Source: Clostridia bacterium (lineage in GTDB: Bacteria > Bacillota > Clostridia > Christensenellales > Borkfalkiaceae). From it: a stretch of DNA of 46,881 nucleotides. Below the pieces are notes generated by a model. It was given only the letters and a program-made list of their open reading frames with translations, was not told the DNA's origin and made no database searches. Below are positions 33,707 to 42,674 of the stretch, piece after piece; position 1 is the stretch's first letter, and each line of letters begins with the position of its first letter. Position numbers and translations under genes: made by a program. Location: assembly GCA_017626305.1 (NCBI GenBank), contig JAGAIW010000041.1, positions 1 through 46,881 on the forward strand, read 5' to 3'.

Positions 33707-33727
33707 GTTTCACGATAAAAGTTTCAC
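33707..33727 (-). repeat. GTGAAAC pair downstream of coaE
   Basis: Two GTGAAAC copies (minus strand) begin 14 bases apart, just after the coaE stop and before its terminator. The same 14-base arrangement occurs upstream of coaE. Confidence 0.55.
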
Positions 33728-33733
33728 AAAAGA

Positions 33734-34324
33734 CTATTTTATGTTTGCTACATACGCATCAATCCGCTTAAATAACGTTTCAAGTGGAGCGTCGTTATTT
33801 AATATATATACGGACAAATCTTTTGTGCGTTCTATAAAAGCTCGACTATCGTAATCAAATTGCGACTGTATACGTAGTCTTGCTTTATCTTCTTGCAGAC
33901 CATCTCGTTGACAAATGGCTACAATACGGTCAGTTAAATTTCGTTTAATAACGATAATTTCGTCGAATAGCCCTTCAAATCCGCCTTCAAATAAAAGCGG
34001 AACTTCGGCAAAAACAACGCCTTCACAAGCGCGCATTTGTTCGTCTAACGATTGCATAATCAATGGATGCGCAATTTGATTTAATTTTTCTCGTTCCGTT
34101 ATATCGGAAAAGATAATGTTGGATAACACAGACTTATCTACCCTTCCGTCAGCTACTGCCGTAGGAAAGGCTTGTTTTATCGCCTGTATATAATTTTCCG
34201 TAGTAATCAATTCAGCATAAATTTTATCGCAAGAAAATACCGTAAATCCTTTCTTTTTTAAGTATTCACCGACGATAGATTTTCCGCTGCCTATTCCACC
34301 TGTTATCGCTATTCTTTTATTCAT
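33734..34324 (-). CDS. coaE: Dephospho-CoA kinase
   Basis: CoaE (196 residues) catalyses the last step of coenzyme A synthesis. P-loop ITGGIGSGKS near residues 6-15; the CoA-type lid region is AEVPLLFEGGFE and the RDG-containing ICQRDGLQEDKARLRIQSQ motif follows. The second of two tandem ATGs (34324) is chosen because GGTG is five bases before it; the first (34327) would leave two. Downstream of polA in the same transcript, as in many Clostridia. GTGAAAC repeats flank the gene. Confidence 0.95.
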   Translation of the reverse strand: MNKRIAITGGIGSGKSIVGEYLKKKGFTVFSCDKIYAELITTENYIQAIKQAFPTAVADGRVDKSVLSNIIFSDITEREKLNQIAHPLIMQSLDEQMRACEGVVFAEVPLLFEGGFEGLFDEIIVIKRNLTDRIVAICQRDGLQEDKARLRIQSQFDYDSRAFIERTKDLSVYILNNDAPLETLFKRIDAYVANIK

Positions 34325-34336
34325 CATTACACCATT

Positions 34337-34389
34337 GTTTCACAATTTTAGTTTCACGACTAAATGCCATGGAACATTCTCTGTGAAAC
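34337..34389 (-). repeat. GTGAAAC pair and inverted copy between polA and coaE
   Basis: On the minus strand GTGAAAC occurs at 34357-34351 and 34343-34337 (14 bases apart) and the inverse GTTTCAC at 34389-34383. The inverse and first copies can pair as a seven-base stem with a long loop. Present only in the short gap between polA and coaE and again after coaE. Confidence 0.55.
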
Positions 34390-34390
34390 A

Positions 34391-36985
34391 TTATTTAGTT
34401 TCATACCAAGTTTCGCCTTGACCAACGTCCACCGTCAAAGGAACTTGCAAGGCTACTGCCTGTTCCATTTCCGTTTTTAAAAGCTTTGCAACAGCATCCG
34501 CCTCGTTTTTAGGGCAGTCAATTAGCAACTCGTCGTGGACTTGCAATACTAATTTCGCTTTGTAGCCGCCTTCTTTTAGCTTGTTATACACGTTAATCAT
34601 GGCGATTTTGATAATATCCGCACTTGAACCCTGCAAAGGCATATTCATAGCGGCTCGCTCACCGAAAGAACGAACGTTATAGTTAGAGGCGCGCAGTTCG
34701 TTAATAACACGTTTTCTACCCGATAAAGTCGTTACAAACCCGTAATGAGTGGCATCTTCCACATTTTTGTTCATGTATTTTTTTACGTCGGAATATGATT
34801 CAAAGTACTTTTGAATATATTCCTGCGCGCGTTTTGCGCTAATATTTAAATCGTTTCCAAGCCCAAACGCGCTAATGCCGTAAATAATACCGAAATTAAC
34901 TGCTTTCGCTTCACGACGTTGTTGCGACGTTACTTGATCTAACGGTACGTTAAACACCTGCGACGCCGTCGTTGCATGAATATCTTTTCCTTCGCAGTAC
35001 GCTGCAATCAGCTCTTTACAACCTGAAAAATGCGCAAGCAAACGCAGTTCGATTTGCGAATAGTCCGCGTCGATTAAAACGTTGCCTTCACTCGCCATAA
35101 ATAATTTACGCAATTCTCTGCCTTCATCCGTACGAATGGGAATATTTTGCAGGTTAGGATTTGCGCTGGAAAGCCGTCCCGTTGCCGTATTGCTTTGATT
35201 GTAGGTAGTATGCACTTTACCGTTTTTAATCAACGGTTTGAACCCTTCAATATACGTAGATTGTATTTTTTGCGCTTTTCTATAACGCAATAGCTGACGG
35301 ACAATTTCCGATTGATCGGCGTACTTTTCTAATTCTTCCGCCGTCGTTTTATAGTTTTTACTCTCCTTGTTTTTCTTAACACCGCTACCGATTTTAAGCT
35401 TTTCAAAAAGAATTTTACCAAGCTGCTGCGTGGAATTGATATTAAATTCTTCCCCTGCAAGCTCATAAATTCGCTCTTTTATCGTCGAAATTTCTTCTTT
35501 ATATTGTTCGGATAATTTATCCAGCGTTTGCCCGTCAATGCAAACGCCTTGTATTTCCATAGAAAACAACACAGATACAAGCGGTAATTCCATTGAATAA
35601 TACAGCTTTTCTTCCTTTTCATTTAATGCGGATAAATACTGTTTATACAGACAGGCTAATCCGTATGCGCGATTACGCTCGGGCAGGGAATTTTGATTTA
35701 AACAATACACTAACCCGTCGCTGTTGGCAAGACCTTCGGAAATACACTTTAAAATAGCCACGTCGTCAAAAGGTGCTGTAAAGCTTATTTTAAAGGCATG
35801 CATGCGGTGCATGACTTCTTTCGTTATATATGATATTACGCGTTTTTCGCCCGAATAAATCGCTTTAAAAAGCGGCAACAATTCACTCTCGTAATAACCA
35901 GCGCCTAAAAGATCTTCTTTTATGGGAATAACGTATTCCACAGCGGACTTTGATATATCCCAGCTTTCGTCTAAAAGCATATACCGAAATTCGGAATCGG
36001 TATAATCCGCGGCGATATGCGTTGCGCCAGATAAGACTATCTCGTCAATCGCCGCTTGAATAGATTGCGGTTGTGCTTCCCTATATTCCCCGCGTGCAAG
36101 TACTTTTTCAGACGGCGTTTCCGTTTCGTCGGCGTCTTTGAATATATTCATGGATATCAATGACTTAAACTCAAACTCGGCAAACTTCTCACGCAAAGCA
36201 TACGAAAACGGCATTTTTAATAAGCAATCGGAAAGCGCAAGCTCAAACGGAACATTTGTATCAATGGTCGCTAATTGTTTAGAGAAATAGGCACTTTCTT
36301 TGCCTTCGGAAATGCGTGCAAGCTGCGCCCCCTTTAATTCGTCAAGATGCGCGTATACCCCATCCAAGTCAAAATACGCGTCTAAAAGCGCTTTGGCTGA
36401 TTTTTCGCCTACACCTGCAATGCCGGGAATATTGTCCGATTTATCCCCCATTAACGCTTTCAAATCGATAATCTGCGAAGGGACAAGCCCTGTTTCGTCC
36501 TTGAAATTTTCAGGAGTTAATTCGAGAATATCGCTAACTCCTTTTCTTGTAAAACAAACCGTCGTCGTATCGTCGACAAGCTGATAAGAATCTCTATCGC
36601 CCGTATAAATATAGGTTGGAATGGAAAAACGTTTCGCAAGCGTACCAAGAAGGTCGTCCGCTTCATAACCAGGCAATTCGCAAATCTTGATATTCATGAT
36701 TTTTAATACTTCTTTTAACGCAGGGATTTGCACCGCCAAATCGTCGGGCATCGGCTTGCGCCCTGCTTTGTAATCGGAATACATTTCATGGCGGAACGTG
36801 GGCGCATGTAAATCGAAAGCCACGGCAAAATGCGTAGGCTTTTTATCCGAAATGATTTTCAGCATGAGTTTGACAAACCCAAACACACCGTTTGTAGGCA
36901 TACCGCTTTTCGTCGTAAACAATGGCGTTGCATAAAAAGCCCTGTTGAGTAAGCTATTGCCGTCAATTAAAACTAATTTTTCCAT
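34391..36985 (-). CDS. polA: DNA polymerase I
   Basis: This is an 864-residue polymerase. The 5'-3' exonuclease domain spans about 1-290 (KLVLIDGNSLLNRAFYA, YKAGRKPMP, GYEADDLLG, GDRDSYQL, GDKSDNIPGIAGVG). The middle 3'-5' exonuclease-like domain looks degenerate, with no clear catalytic acidic set. Polymerase motifs A (DADYSQIELRLLAHFSG), B (RREAKAVNFGIIYGISAFG) and C (VHDEL) are intact. Start at 36985 (MEKLVLIDGN) is the usual one; a TTG four codons upstream is too near the RBS. Degenerate proofreading is common in firmicute PolA. Confidence 0.97.
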   Translation of the reverse strand: MEKLVLIDGNSLLNRAFYATPLFTTKSGMPTNGVFGFVKLMLKIISDKKPTHFAVAFDLHAPTFRHEMYSDYKAGRKPMPDDLAVQIPALKEVLKIMNIKICELPGYEADDLLGTLAKRFSIPTYIYTGDRDSYQLVDDTTTVCFTRKGVSDILELTPENFKDETGLVPSQIIDLKALMGDKSDNIPGIAGVGEKSAKALLDAYFDLDGVYAHLDELKGAQLARISEGKESAYFSKQLATIDTNVPFELALSDCLLKMPFSYALREKFAEFEFKSLISMNIFKDADETETPSEKVLARGEYREAQPQSIQAAIDEIVLSGATHIAADYTDSEFRYMLLDESWDISKSAVEYVIPIKEDLLGAGYYESELLPLFKAIYSGEKRVISYITKEVMHRMHAFKISFTAPFDDVAILKCISEGLANSDGLVYCLNQNSLPERNRAYGLACLYKQYLSALNEKEEKLYYSMELPLVSVLFSMEIQGVCIDGQTLDKLSEQYKEEISTIKERIYELAGEEFNINSTQQLGKILFEKLKIGSGVKKNKESKNYKTTAEELEKYADQSEIVRQLLRYRKAQKIQSTYIEGFKPLIKNGKVHTTYNQSNTATGRLSSANPNLQNIPIRTDEGRELRKLFMASEGNVLIDADYSQIELRLLAHFSGCKELIAAYCEGKDIHATTASQVFNVPLDQVTSQQRREAKAVNFGIIYGISAFGLGNDLNISAKRAQEYIQKYFESYSDVKKYMNKNVEDATHYGFVTTLSGRKRVINELRASNYNVRSFGERAAMNMPLQGSSADIIKIAMINVYNKLKEGGYKAKLVLQVHDELLIDCPKNEADAVAKLLKTEMEQAVALQVPLTVDVGQGETWYETK

Positions 36986-37017
36986 GAATATCGTCAATCC
37001 TTTTTTTTCTTATTATT

Positions 37018-37046
37018 ATTGTAGCACGAAATAAAAAAAATCGCAA
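37018..37046 (-). promoter_or_regulatory. polA promoter
   Basis: On the minus strand the -35 is TTGCGA (37046-37041), spacer 17, and the -10 TACAAT (37023-37018) is preceded by TGC. Transcription would start about 25 bases before polA. Confidence 0.75.
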
Positions 37047-37103
37047 GAGAATTAAAACAATAAAAAAAGATTAAAATTTTTTCTAAAAACTTATGATAAA
37101 TGC

Positions 37104-37132
37104 TTGCATTTTTTATAAGAATCATATATAAT
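37104..37132 (+). promoter_or_regulatory. tRNA-Leu promoter
   Basis: TTGCAT (37104-37109), 17-base spacer, TATAAT (37127-37132). It lies 25 bases before the tRNA and is divergent from the polA promoter. Confidence 0.75.
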
Positions 37133-37157
37133 AATAAAGCTGTTTGATAAAAACAAC

Positions 37158-37243
37158 GCCGAAGTGGTGGAATGGCAGACGCGTCGGACTCAAAATCCGA
37201 TGGTAGCGATACCGTGTGGGTTCAAGTCCCACCTTCGGCACCA
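37158..37243 (+). tRNA. tRNA-Leu, anticodon CAA
   Basis: This 86-base class II tRNA has an acceptor stem GCCGAAG/CTTCGGC, discriminator A and an encoded CCA (37241-37243). The anticodon stem TCGGA/TCCGA holds loop CTCAAAA with anticodon CAA, which reads UUG. The long variable arm and the T-arm GTGGG-TTCAAGT-CCCAC are intact. Single gene with its own promoter and terminator. Confidence 0.97.
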
Positions 37244-37250
37244 AAATATT

Positions 37251-37282
37251 CAACCACCCGACATTCGGGTGGTTGTTATTTT
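37251..37282 (+). terminator. tRNA-Leu terminator
   Basis: A ten-base perfect stem CAACCACCCG/CGGGTGGTTG with loop ACATT is followed by TTATTTT. It starts eight bases after the tRNA. Confidence 0.9.
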
Positions 37283-37345
37283 ACAGCATAACCCTAATAC
37301 TATATTAAACCGCAAACGTCCTTTACTTATCAGCAAACTTCTATC

Positions 37346-37374
37346 AAACCATGCCCAAATGTGCATGGTTTTTC
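37346..37374 (+). terminator. Second hairpin terminator after tRNA-Leu
   Basis: A nine-base perfect stem AAACCATGC/GCATGGTTT with an eight-base loop is followed by TTTC in the plus direction; there is no U-run in the minus direction. Apart from this and the previous terminator, 37283-37473 shows no gene. Confidence 0.55.
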
Positions 37375-37473
37375 TTATACAAAAAAGCACCTATTGCCGT
37401 TTTTTCTGTTCAATAGACGCTTTAAAGTTTTCATTATTTTCTCTTGCACTATTGTCAGGTCTCTCTTGTTCTA

Positions 37474-38463
37474 TTAAAACTCGCACAATACCTTCGACAA
37501 TTTTTCAGCTAATTTTTCTTTATTCGCAGGATGTATATTGTCACTTTCACAAACGTCCTTACTCGTTACAGTTTTTACGTTTTTACAATAATCAACGATT
37601 TTTTGTTGGCAATCTTGAATGATTTTCCAGCCTTCGTCGTTTCTCCCATCAAAATCGCAAATCTCCACCACGACAAACGGAAGTTCAAGGTCGTTTAAAT
37701 CAGCTCTCCACGCAGAAATTAAACGTGCAAGCAATTCTAGATATACTCTGCCTTCTGAAATGGTTGTATTGCTCTCGCCTTGATACCAAATTATCCCTTT
37801 CATAGAATACGGAACAATAGGCAAAAACTTTTTTTCATACAAGAACGAGTCTCCATTCCATAAACCATACTCTTCATGCCAATTATCTGCATGTCTTTCT
37901 TGCATTGCAACGTAAACACTTTGATCAAGCACACGGCTCGGAAGCCAGCTTCTAATAACAGATGCACCTTGAAAACAACCGATAATACCAACAACGACGT
38001 CTTTTTCCTTACGATAATTTTGCGCAAGATGTAATGCCAAAGCCGACCAATAAGTCACTTCCCCTTCTTTACATATCTTCCAACCGCTTGATTGTAACCC
38101 ACTATTATTTTTTATTCCACTCGATACAATATATCTTATATTTTCATCGTCTTTCGCTTCTGTTGCGCCTTTTTCTTCGCCAATAGAAAATTGCATATTC
38201 GATTGCCCTGCGCATAAAAATACGTCCCCGAACGCAACGTTTTTAAGTACGATACATTCATCTTCCAAACGAACCAAAATCTCAAACGCACTCCCATAGG
38301 GTTGCGGGGGGAGCTCCATTTTCCATGTATCACCAAAAAATGATTCTTTATATGTATGATTTTTCAACGTAATCTCAACCGTTCCACAACCTTCACCAAA
38401 AAAACGAATCGGCTTTTCCGCTTGAAAAACCATATTATCACAAAAAATATTTGCAAGTTTCAT
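37474..38463 (-). CDS. Sialate O-acetylesterase-like SGNH hydrolase
   Basis: This 329-residue protein has a beta-sandwich-like N-terminus (about 1-75) and a SASA-type SGNH domain. The nucleophile is Ser88 in GQSNM; WYQGESN is at 226-232; the Asp308/His311 pair is in DNIHP. It removes O-acetyl groups from sialic acid or from acetylated plant or bacterial sugars. There is no signal peptide, so it works inside the cell. Last gene of the glycan cluster; RBS GGAG. True substrate is not readable from the sequence. Confidence 0.9.
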   Translation of the reverse strand: MKLANIFCDNMVFQAEKPIRFFGEGCGTVEITLKNHTYKESFFGDTWKMELPPQPYGSAFEILVRLEDECIVLKNVAFGDVFLCAGQSNMQFSIGEEKGATEAKDDENIRYIVSSGIKNNSGLQSSGWKICKEGEVTYWSALALHLAQNYRKEKDVVVGIIGCFQGASVIRSWLPSRVLDQSVYVAMQERHADNWHEEYGLWNGDSFLYEKKFLPIVPYSMKGIIWYQGESNTTISEGRVYLELLARLISAWRADLNDLELPFVVVEICDFDGRNDEGWKIIQDCQQKIVDYCKNVKTVTSKDVCESDNIHPANKEKLAEKLSKVLCEF

Positions 38464-38516
38464 AATTTTTCTCCATTTTTATCTAATTATTCTATCAAGT
38501 TCCATGTCCAAAGCTA

Positions 38517-40130
38517 TTACTTCGCCCACATCAAAACCGTTCTCGAACCGTCGTAGATTTTATCCCAATTATACTTCTTTATGTTGCCCGAAGGGTCAAT
38601 ATAGGTATCAGGAATACAGTTTTTATCATAGTTCTTAATGACGTAATTCCCTTGATTTTTATCCGCCAACTGAAAAATTTCCCGTATCCGTTTCATCTCA
38701 TCTTCATGGAGAATATGCGGTGTAACCGAAGCAAGAGTCGTCATACCCGTAATAGCGCAAAGTTCTAAATAATCCAAATTTATCTCCGCATTAACCATAT
38801 CTGTAAACGCGGCGCAATCGGGATCAACGTTATAAAACGCATTATTCAGCGGCAAACGCATAATCGAATTTACCCCGTGCCGTTTTGTCCATTCAAAGTT
38901 TTGCCCGCTCGTATCGTTACCTACGCGATAAACGGAATGTATCCCAGCAGTCAAATGCCCAATCGTATTACAACCGATTACGTCGATTTCGCCTGCCGCC
39001 GCTTGTATCGCATAGTATAAATCTTTAATAATCGTAGCCAATGTCCGCGTTTTATCATAAAAATTTCTTTTACCTTCAATAAAATACACGGCGTGTTGTT
39101 CGGATGTAAGCGGCTGAATACCAGTTATATCTATCGTCGTAAAATCGTGTTTTATTAAATCCACACCCCACGATTTTATTCTTTTGACGTCTTCCATGAC
39201 TTTTTGAATGGTGTAGGGATGCGATGGATCGAGAATTTTTCCACCATTCTCTTCGCATAAAATTGCGTCCTGCGGAACGTTCTCTCTCGTTAATAACGGA
39301 CGAAACCACAGCCCTACTTTCGCGCCTTTTTCATGAATACTTTCTACCACCGCACGCATATCGCCAAAGCGCTCGTTGGGCGTCCATTCGCCGCCAATAT
39401 AAGCGTTATCGCCGTACGTTCTATTCTTTTGCCAGCCGTCGTCGATAATCATGTATGGTCTATGCTTGGTATTTCCCGTCATGCTTAAAAGATAGTCCGT
39501 TTCCTGCAAAACGATTTCTTTGGAAATATTACCATACGCCCAGTACCAGTTATTTACGCCAAAAATAGGTTCTTGGGGGATTTTAGGAGCGTCGCAAAGT
39601 TTTTTAGAAAACTGCACAGCTATATCATAACAGTCCTGCCCGATTTCGCCTTCCACCTGTACAACTTCACACGCTAAAAGCGGCTTTTCAAGCTGAACGC
39701 CATTCCAGCCATTCGTTAAATTTAAAAATAAAGTAATACCATGCGTATCAACCTGCCAAAACGCAAAACAATTTGCGCCAGTTTTTACGCCGTAGCACGC
39801 CGTTTTGTTGTCGCCTATAAGATAACAAAACCAAGGCAATACACGACTCCCGTTTACGCTACGCCAATCTAAAACAGCGTTCGTACCCGCTCTTTCCCAT
39901 TGATCGCCATAGACTTTATCCACGAAAGAAAAATCTCCGCGCCAACGCAATTTCAAATATTTTACGGGCGAATTAGAAGGGTGGACAATTACCTTTGCAA
40001 AACCGTTTTGTATTTGATATTCAAACTGAACGGGACAAGGCAATTTTTCTTCTTCCCAGCGAAACTCTGAAACTTGCGTTGCACCATACGCGGCATCAGG
40101 AGCGCGCAGTATATCAATAAACGTTTTCAT
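38517..40130 (-). CDS. GH36-like alpha-galactosidase
   Basis: This 537-residue protein has an N-terminal beta domain (about 1-180) and a TIM barrel: IIDDGWQ (230-233), GVDLIKHDF (nucleophile Asp329) and YRVGNDTS (acid/base Asp406), then NAFYNVDPDCAAF. It is shorter than standard GH36 (about 700), lacking most of the C-terminal region. No signal peptide. It probably removes alpha-linked galactose or N-acetylgalactosamine from imported oligosaccharides. RBS AAAGGAG. Part of the same run as the GH94-like gene. Confidence 0.85.
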   Translation of the reverse strand: MKTFIDILRAPDAAYGATQVSEFRWEEEKLPCPVQFEYQIQNGFAKVIVHPSNSPVKYLKLRWRGDFSFVDKVYGDQWERAGTNAVLDWRSVNGSRVLPWFCYLIGDNKTACYGVKTGANCFAFWQVDTHGITLFLNLTNGWNGVQLEKPLLACEVVQVEGEIGQDCYDIAVQFSKKLCDAPKIPQEPIFGVNNWYWAYGNISKEIVLQETDYLLSMTGNTKHRPYMIIDDGWQKNRTYGDNAYIGGEWTPNERFGDMRAVVESIHEKGAKVGLWFRPLLTRENVPQDAILCEENGGKILDPSHPYTIQKVMEDVKRIKSWGVDLIKHDFTTIDITGIQPLTSEQHAVYFIEGKRNFYDKTRTLATIIKDLYYAIQAAAGEIDVIGCNTIGHLTAGIHSVYRVGNDTSGQNFEWTKRHGVNSIMRLPLNNAFYNVDPDCAAFTDMVNAEINLDYLELCAITGMTTLASVTPHILHEDEMKRIREIFQLADKNQGNYVIKNYDKNCIPDTYIDPSGNIKKYNWDKIYDGSRTVLMWAK

Positions 40131-40189
40131 AAAAATCTCCTTTGTCTATAAATTATTACATTTTTGTAAAATTTCACAAAGCTTTTTTC

Positions 40190-42661
40190 TTAATCACATA
40201 CAGTTATCCATATTTTTTTACCAACGATTTCTTCGTTTGTAAAATATAACGCCTTTTCATCTTCTATGGATTGCCCGTTGAATGTAAACACTCGTTTCCC
40301 TAAACCTTTATAGGAATATCGAACGGTAATTTCACCACCTTTCATTCTTAAAGTAGTTTTCATGTCGTTTACTTTCTTATTGACGGCAGGACAAAGTCTT
40401 ACGCCTGAAATATCAGGCTTAACTCCAAATATACAGAAAAATAAAACCTTACCCAACACGCAACCGCTGCCGGTGAACCAATCGCTCATAGATTCTCCGT
40501 CCATACCTTTTTCTTCATTGTAAACGTATGAATTCGGCATTACGAACGGCGTTGTAGAGATAAACGAATGAGTAATCGGCAAAATTTTTAAGAGCTGTTC
40601 CCACGCTTTATCGTCTTGCCCCATTTCAAACAACGACCAAATCGCAAAGAGCGTCGCATGAATATACACCGCGCCGTTTTCCGCAGTACCTTTTGGAAGT
40701 CTTGTAATTCTACCGACTTCTTTATTCTCCAAAGCAAAGTATGGCTCAAACGTCTTTATTCCGTATTTGCCTTCTAAGCGTTCATAGGCTTTGATAATAT
40801 ATTCCGTCATGTCGATCGTATCGTTCATTCCCGACAAAACCCAAAAAGCGTTTGAAGTAGCACTTTCGCGTGAATATCCGTCGTTATCGCAAAAGCTGCC
40901 TATTTTATAAGCTATCTTATCCCCCCAACCGTGAACAATCTTTTTATTTCCATCTACATAGACGTCCACGGCATATTTAGACAGTCCATACATAATATTT
41001 TGCGCGATACGCTCGTATCTTTCCACTCGTTCACATTCTTTTCCGAGATGCCGTAAAAGTTCGCAAAGCTCGTTAAGATTTTGATACAGTTGCATTGTAG
41101 CCATTACGGAAACGCCCGTTCCAAACGCCTTACTGGTATCAGTCGTTTTTCCAAGTCCGTCAACGGCGTCGTTCCAGTCGCCATAGAGAATATGTAAGCA
41201 GTTGGTTTGCTCGTCTAAATTCGCAATCAAATATTCGGCAATACGAATAAGATGCGAAAGAACACAATCTTTTTGTTCGCTAAACTCTACCGTGTCGTCC
41301 CCCAAACGATAATACCCGCACTCTTCGTCCAAAACGGAAAAATCTCCCGTAACGGCGATATAGCGATAAAACGTGGAAATAATCCAAACGCCTTGGTCAA
41401 TATATTTTCTTAAATCCATAGCAGGCGGTACGCCTTCCGCGCGAGAATAAGAATATTGACGGGGCGGACGCCCGTCTTCGCCTATATATCCAAGCGCTTC
41501 TACCATTTTTTTCTTACAATAATCTGGTATCCACAAAAGAGCACATTCCAGCTGTTGAAAAATATCCCTTATCCCGATATACGCGCCTGCATAATTTTTA
41601 GAACGCGAACAAAACTCCGCTTGTCTTAATACGTTTTTGATAAAATATTTAAGCGTTTGATTATTCACCCCGCAAGCAACGTCAAGCTCGACTTCGGGAA
41701 TATCTGCATAAATACGCCCCCCACCATACTTTGCAAACGGTTTTTCAGCGTTTGCAGCAGCCGTGATTTCGCTATCCGACGAGGAAATCGTATAAGAAAC
41801 AATCCTGCTTTCGTTTGCGCCTAAAACAAGCGGAATTATATCCCCAGCGACGGCAACTTCCGTAAAAGTGGTATATGGCTTATTTGCCTTAAACTTCCCC
41901 GTAAACAACGGGCTAGCAGAAATCAACTGATTGGTCGAGCTGCCCTTGTATTCACTCATAGAAGTCGTAGAATATACTTCGCCGTCGTAATTTCTTTTTA
42001 CTTTTGCAAAATGCTCCATACATACCGTTCTGCCCCAATATTCCGTCGTTTGAAACAAGAACCCGTCGTCCAGACGCTTGCACGAATGATACCATTTGCT
42101 TTCAAAGCCCGCAAAGCCTGCGTGCGACAAAATATAATTCATATAGCTTGAAATATACGTTTTTTTGGTTTGTTTCGCCGTATTATGCAAACAAACGTCC
42201 ATACGGATATTCTTATTACCATCCACCGTCATTCTCACCGTGCCTACAATCTCTTCGCTTTCCGCGATATAATACGCACATTCGGGCGTATAGACGGTAT
42301 AACGCAAAACGTTTTCTTCCATAGGCTGTTTCGCCGCACCCGTAATGGATACGGGATAAAATCCCTTTTCCCGTTCAAGTCCGTAAAAAAACGCCAAGGT
42401 CGGCTCTTGTCCGTTCTCAAAATCCAAAAGCACGTTAAACGCCGATTCTTCGATTTTGACGTTCCCTGACGAATACGCCCAAAGCGTCAAGCCGTCATAC
42501 GCATAAGGATAGCGGCTGTCCCCAAAATCACGCGGAAAACAAACAATTTCGTCCGCATTTAAAAAATAAGCGTTCGACGGCAGCTTTCCGTTTTCTTGTC
42601 TTTTTTTATCGTTCAATAACGTATGTACTTTTTCAATTATTTTTTGCAATTCACGCAACAT
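40190..42661 (-). CDS. GH94-like glycoside phosphorylase
   Basis: This 823-residue cytoplasmic protein has an N-terminal beta-sandwich (about 30-300) and an (alpha/alpha)6 barrel. The catalytic motif YGDWNDAVDGLG is at 493-504 (general acid Asp498 by analogy with cellobiose phosphorylase). IRDIFQQLE near 364-372 and SDWFTGSGCVLGKVLF near the C-terminus are other GH94 landmarks. Such enzymes split beta-linked disaccharides with phosphate to give sugar-1-phosphate. The substrate is unknown; the sequence is not close enough to the well-known cellobiose, chitobiose or laminaribiose enzymes for me to name it. RBS AAGGG. Confidence 0.85.
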   Translation of the reverse strand: MLRELQKIIEKVHTLLNDKKRQENGKLPSNAYFLNADEIVCFPRDFGDSRYPYAYDGLTLWAYSSGNVKIEESAFNVLLDFENGQEPTLAFFYGLEREKGFYPVSITGAAKQPMEENVLRYTVYTPECAYYIAESEEIVGTVRMTVDGNKNIRMDVCLHNTAKQTKKTYISSYMNYILSHAGFAGFESKWYHSCKRLDDGFLFQTTEYWGRTVCMEHFAKVKRNYDGEVYSTTSMSEYKGSSTNQLISASPLFTGKFKANKPYTTFTEVAVAGDIIPLVLGANESRIVSYTISSSDSEITAAANAEKPFAKYGGGRIYADIPEVELDVACGVNNQTLKYFIKNVLRQAEFCSRSKNYAGAYIGIRDIFQQLECALLWIPDYCKKKMVEALGYIGEDGRPPRQYSYSRAEGVPPAMDLRKYIDQGVWIISTFYRYIAVTGDFSVLDEECGYYRLGDDTVEFSEQKDCVLSHLIRIAEYLIANLDEQTNCLHILYGDWNDAVDGLGKTTDTSKAFGTGVSVMATMQLYQNLNELCELLRHLGKECERVERYERIAQNIMYGLSKYAVDVYVDGNKKIVHGWGDKIAYKIGSFCDNDGYSRESATSNAFWVLSGMNDTIDMTEYIIKAYERLEGKYGIKTFEPYFALENKEVGRITRLPKGTAENGAVYIHATLFAIWSLFEMGQDDKAWEQLLKILPITHSFISTTPFVMPNSYVYNEEKGMDGESMSDWFTGSGCVLGKVLFFCIFGVKPDISGVRLCPAVNKKVNDMKTTLRMKGGEITVRYSYKGLGKRVFTFNGQSIEDEKALYFTNEEIVGKKIWITVCD

Positions 42662-42674
42662 AATACTTTCCCTT

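Noticed and set aside
37380-37505. About 40 open codons on the - strand just after the esterase, in another frame
   Set aside because: No start or RBS, a stop directly upstream in the frame, and no recognisable domain. The esterase ends normally after its catalytic Asp-His, so there is no frameshift to explain.
37164-37622. 152-codon + strand ORF starting in tRNA-Leu
   Set aside because: It begins inside the tRNA, runs through two terminators and antisense to the esterase gene; no RBS and no protein-like sequence.
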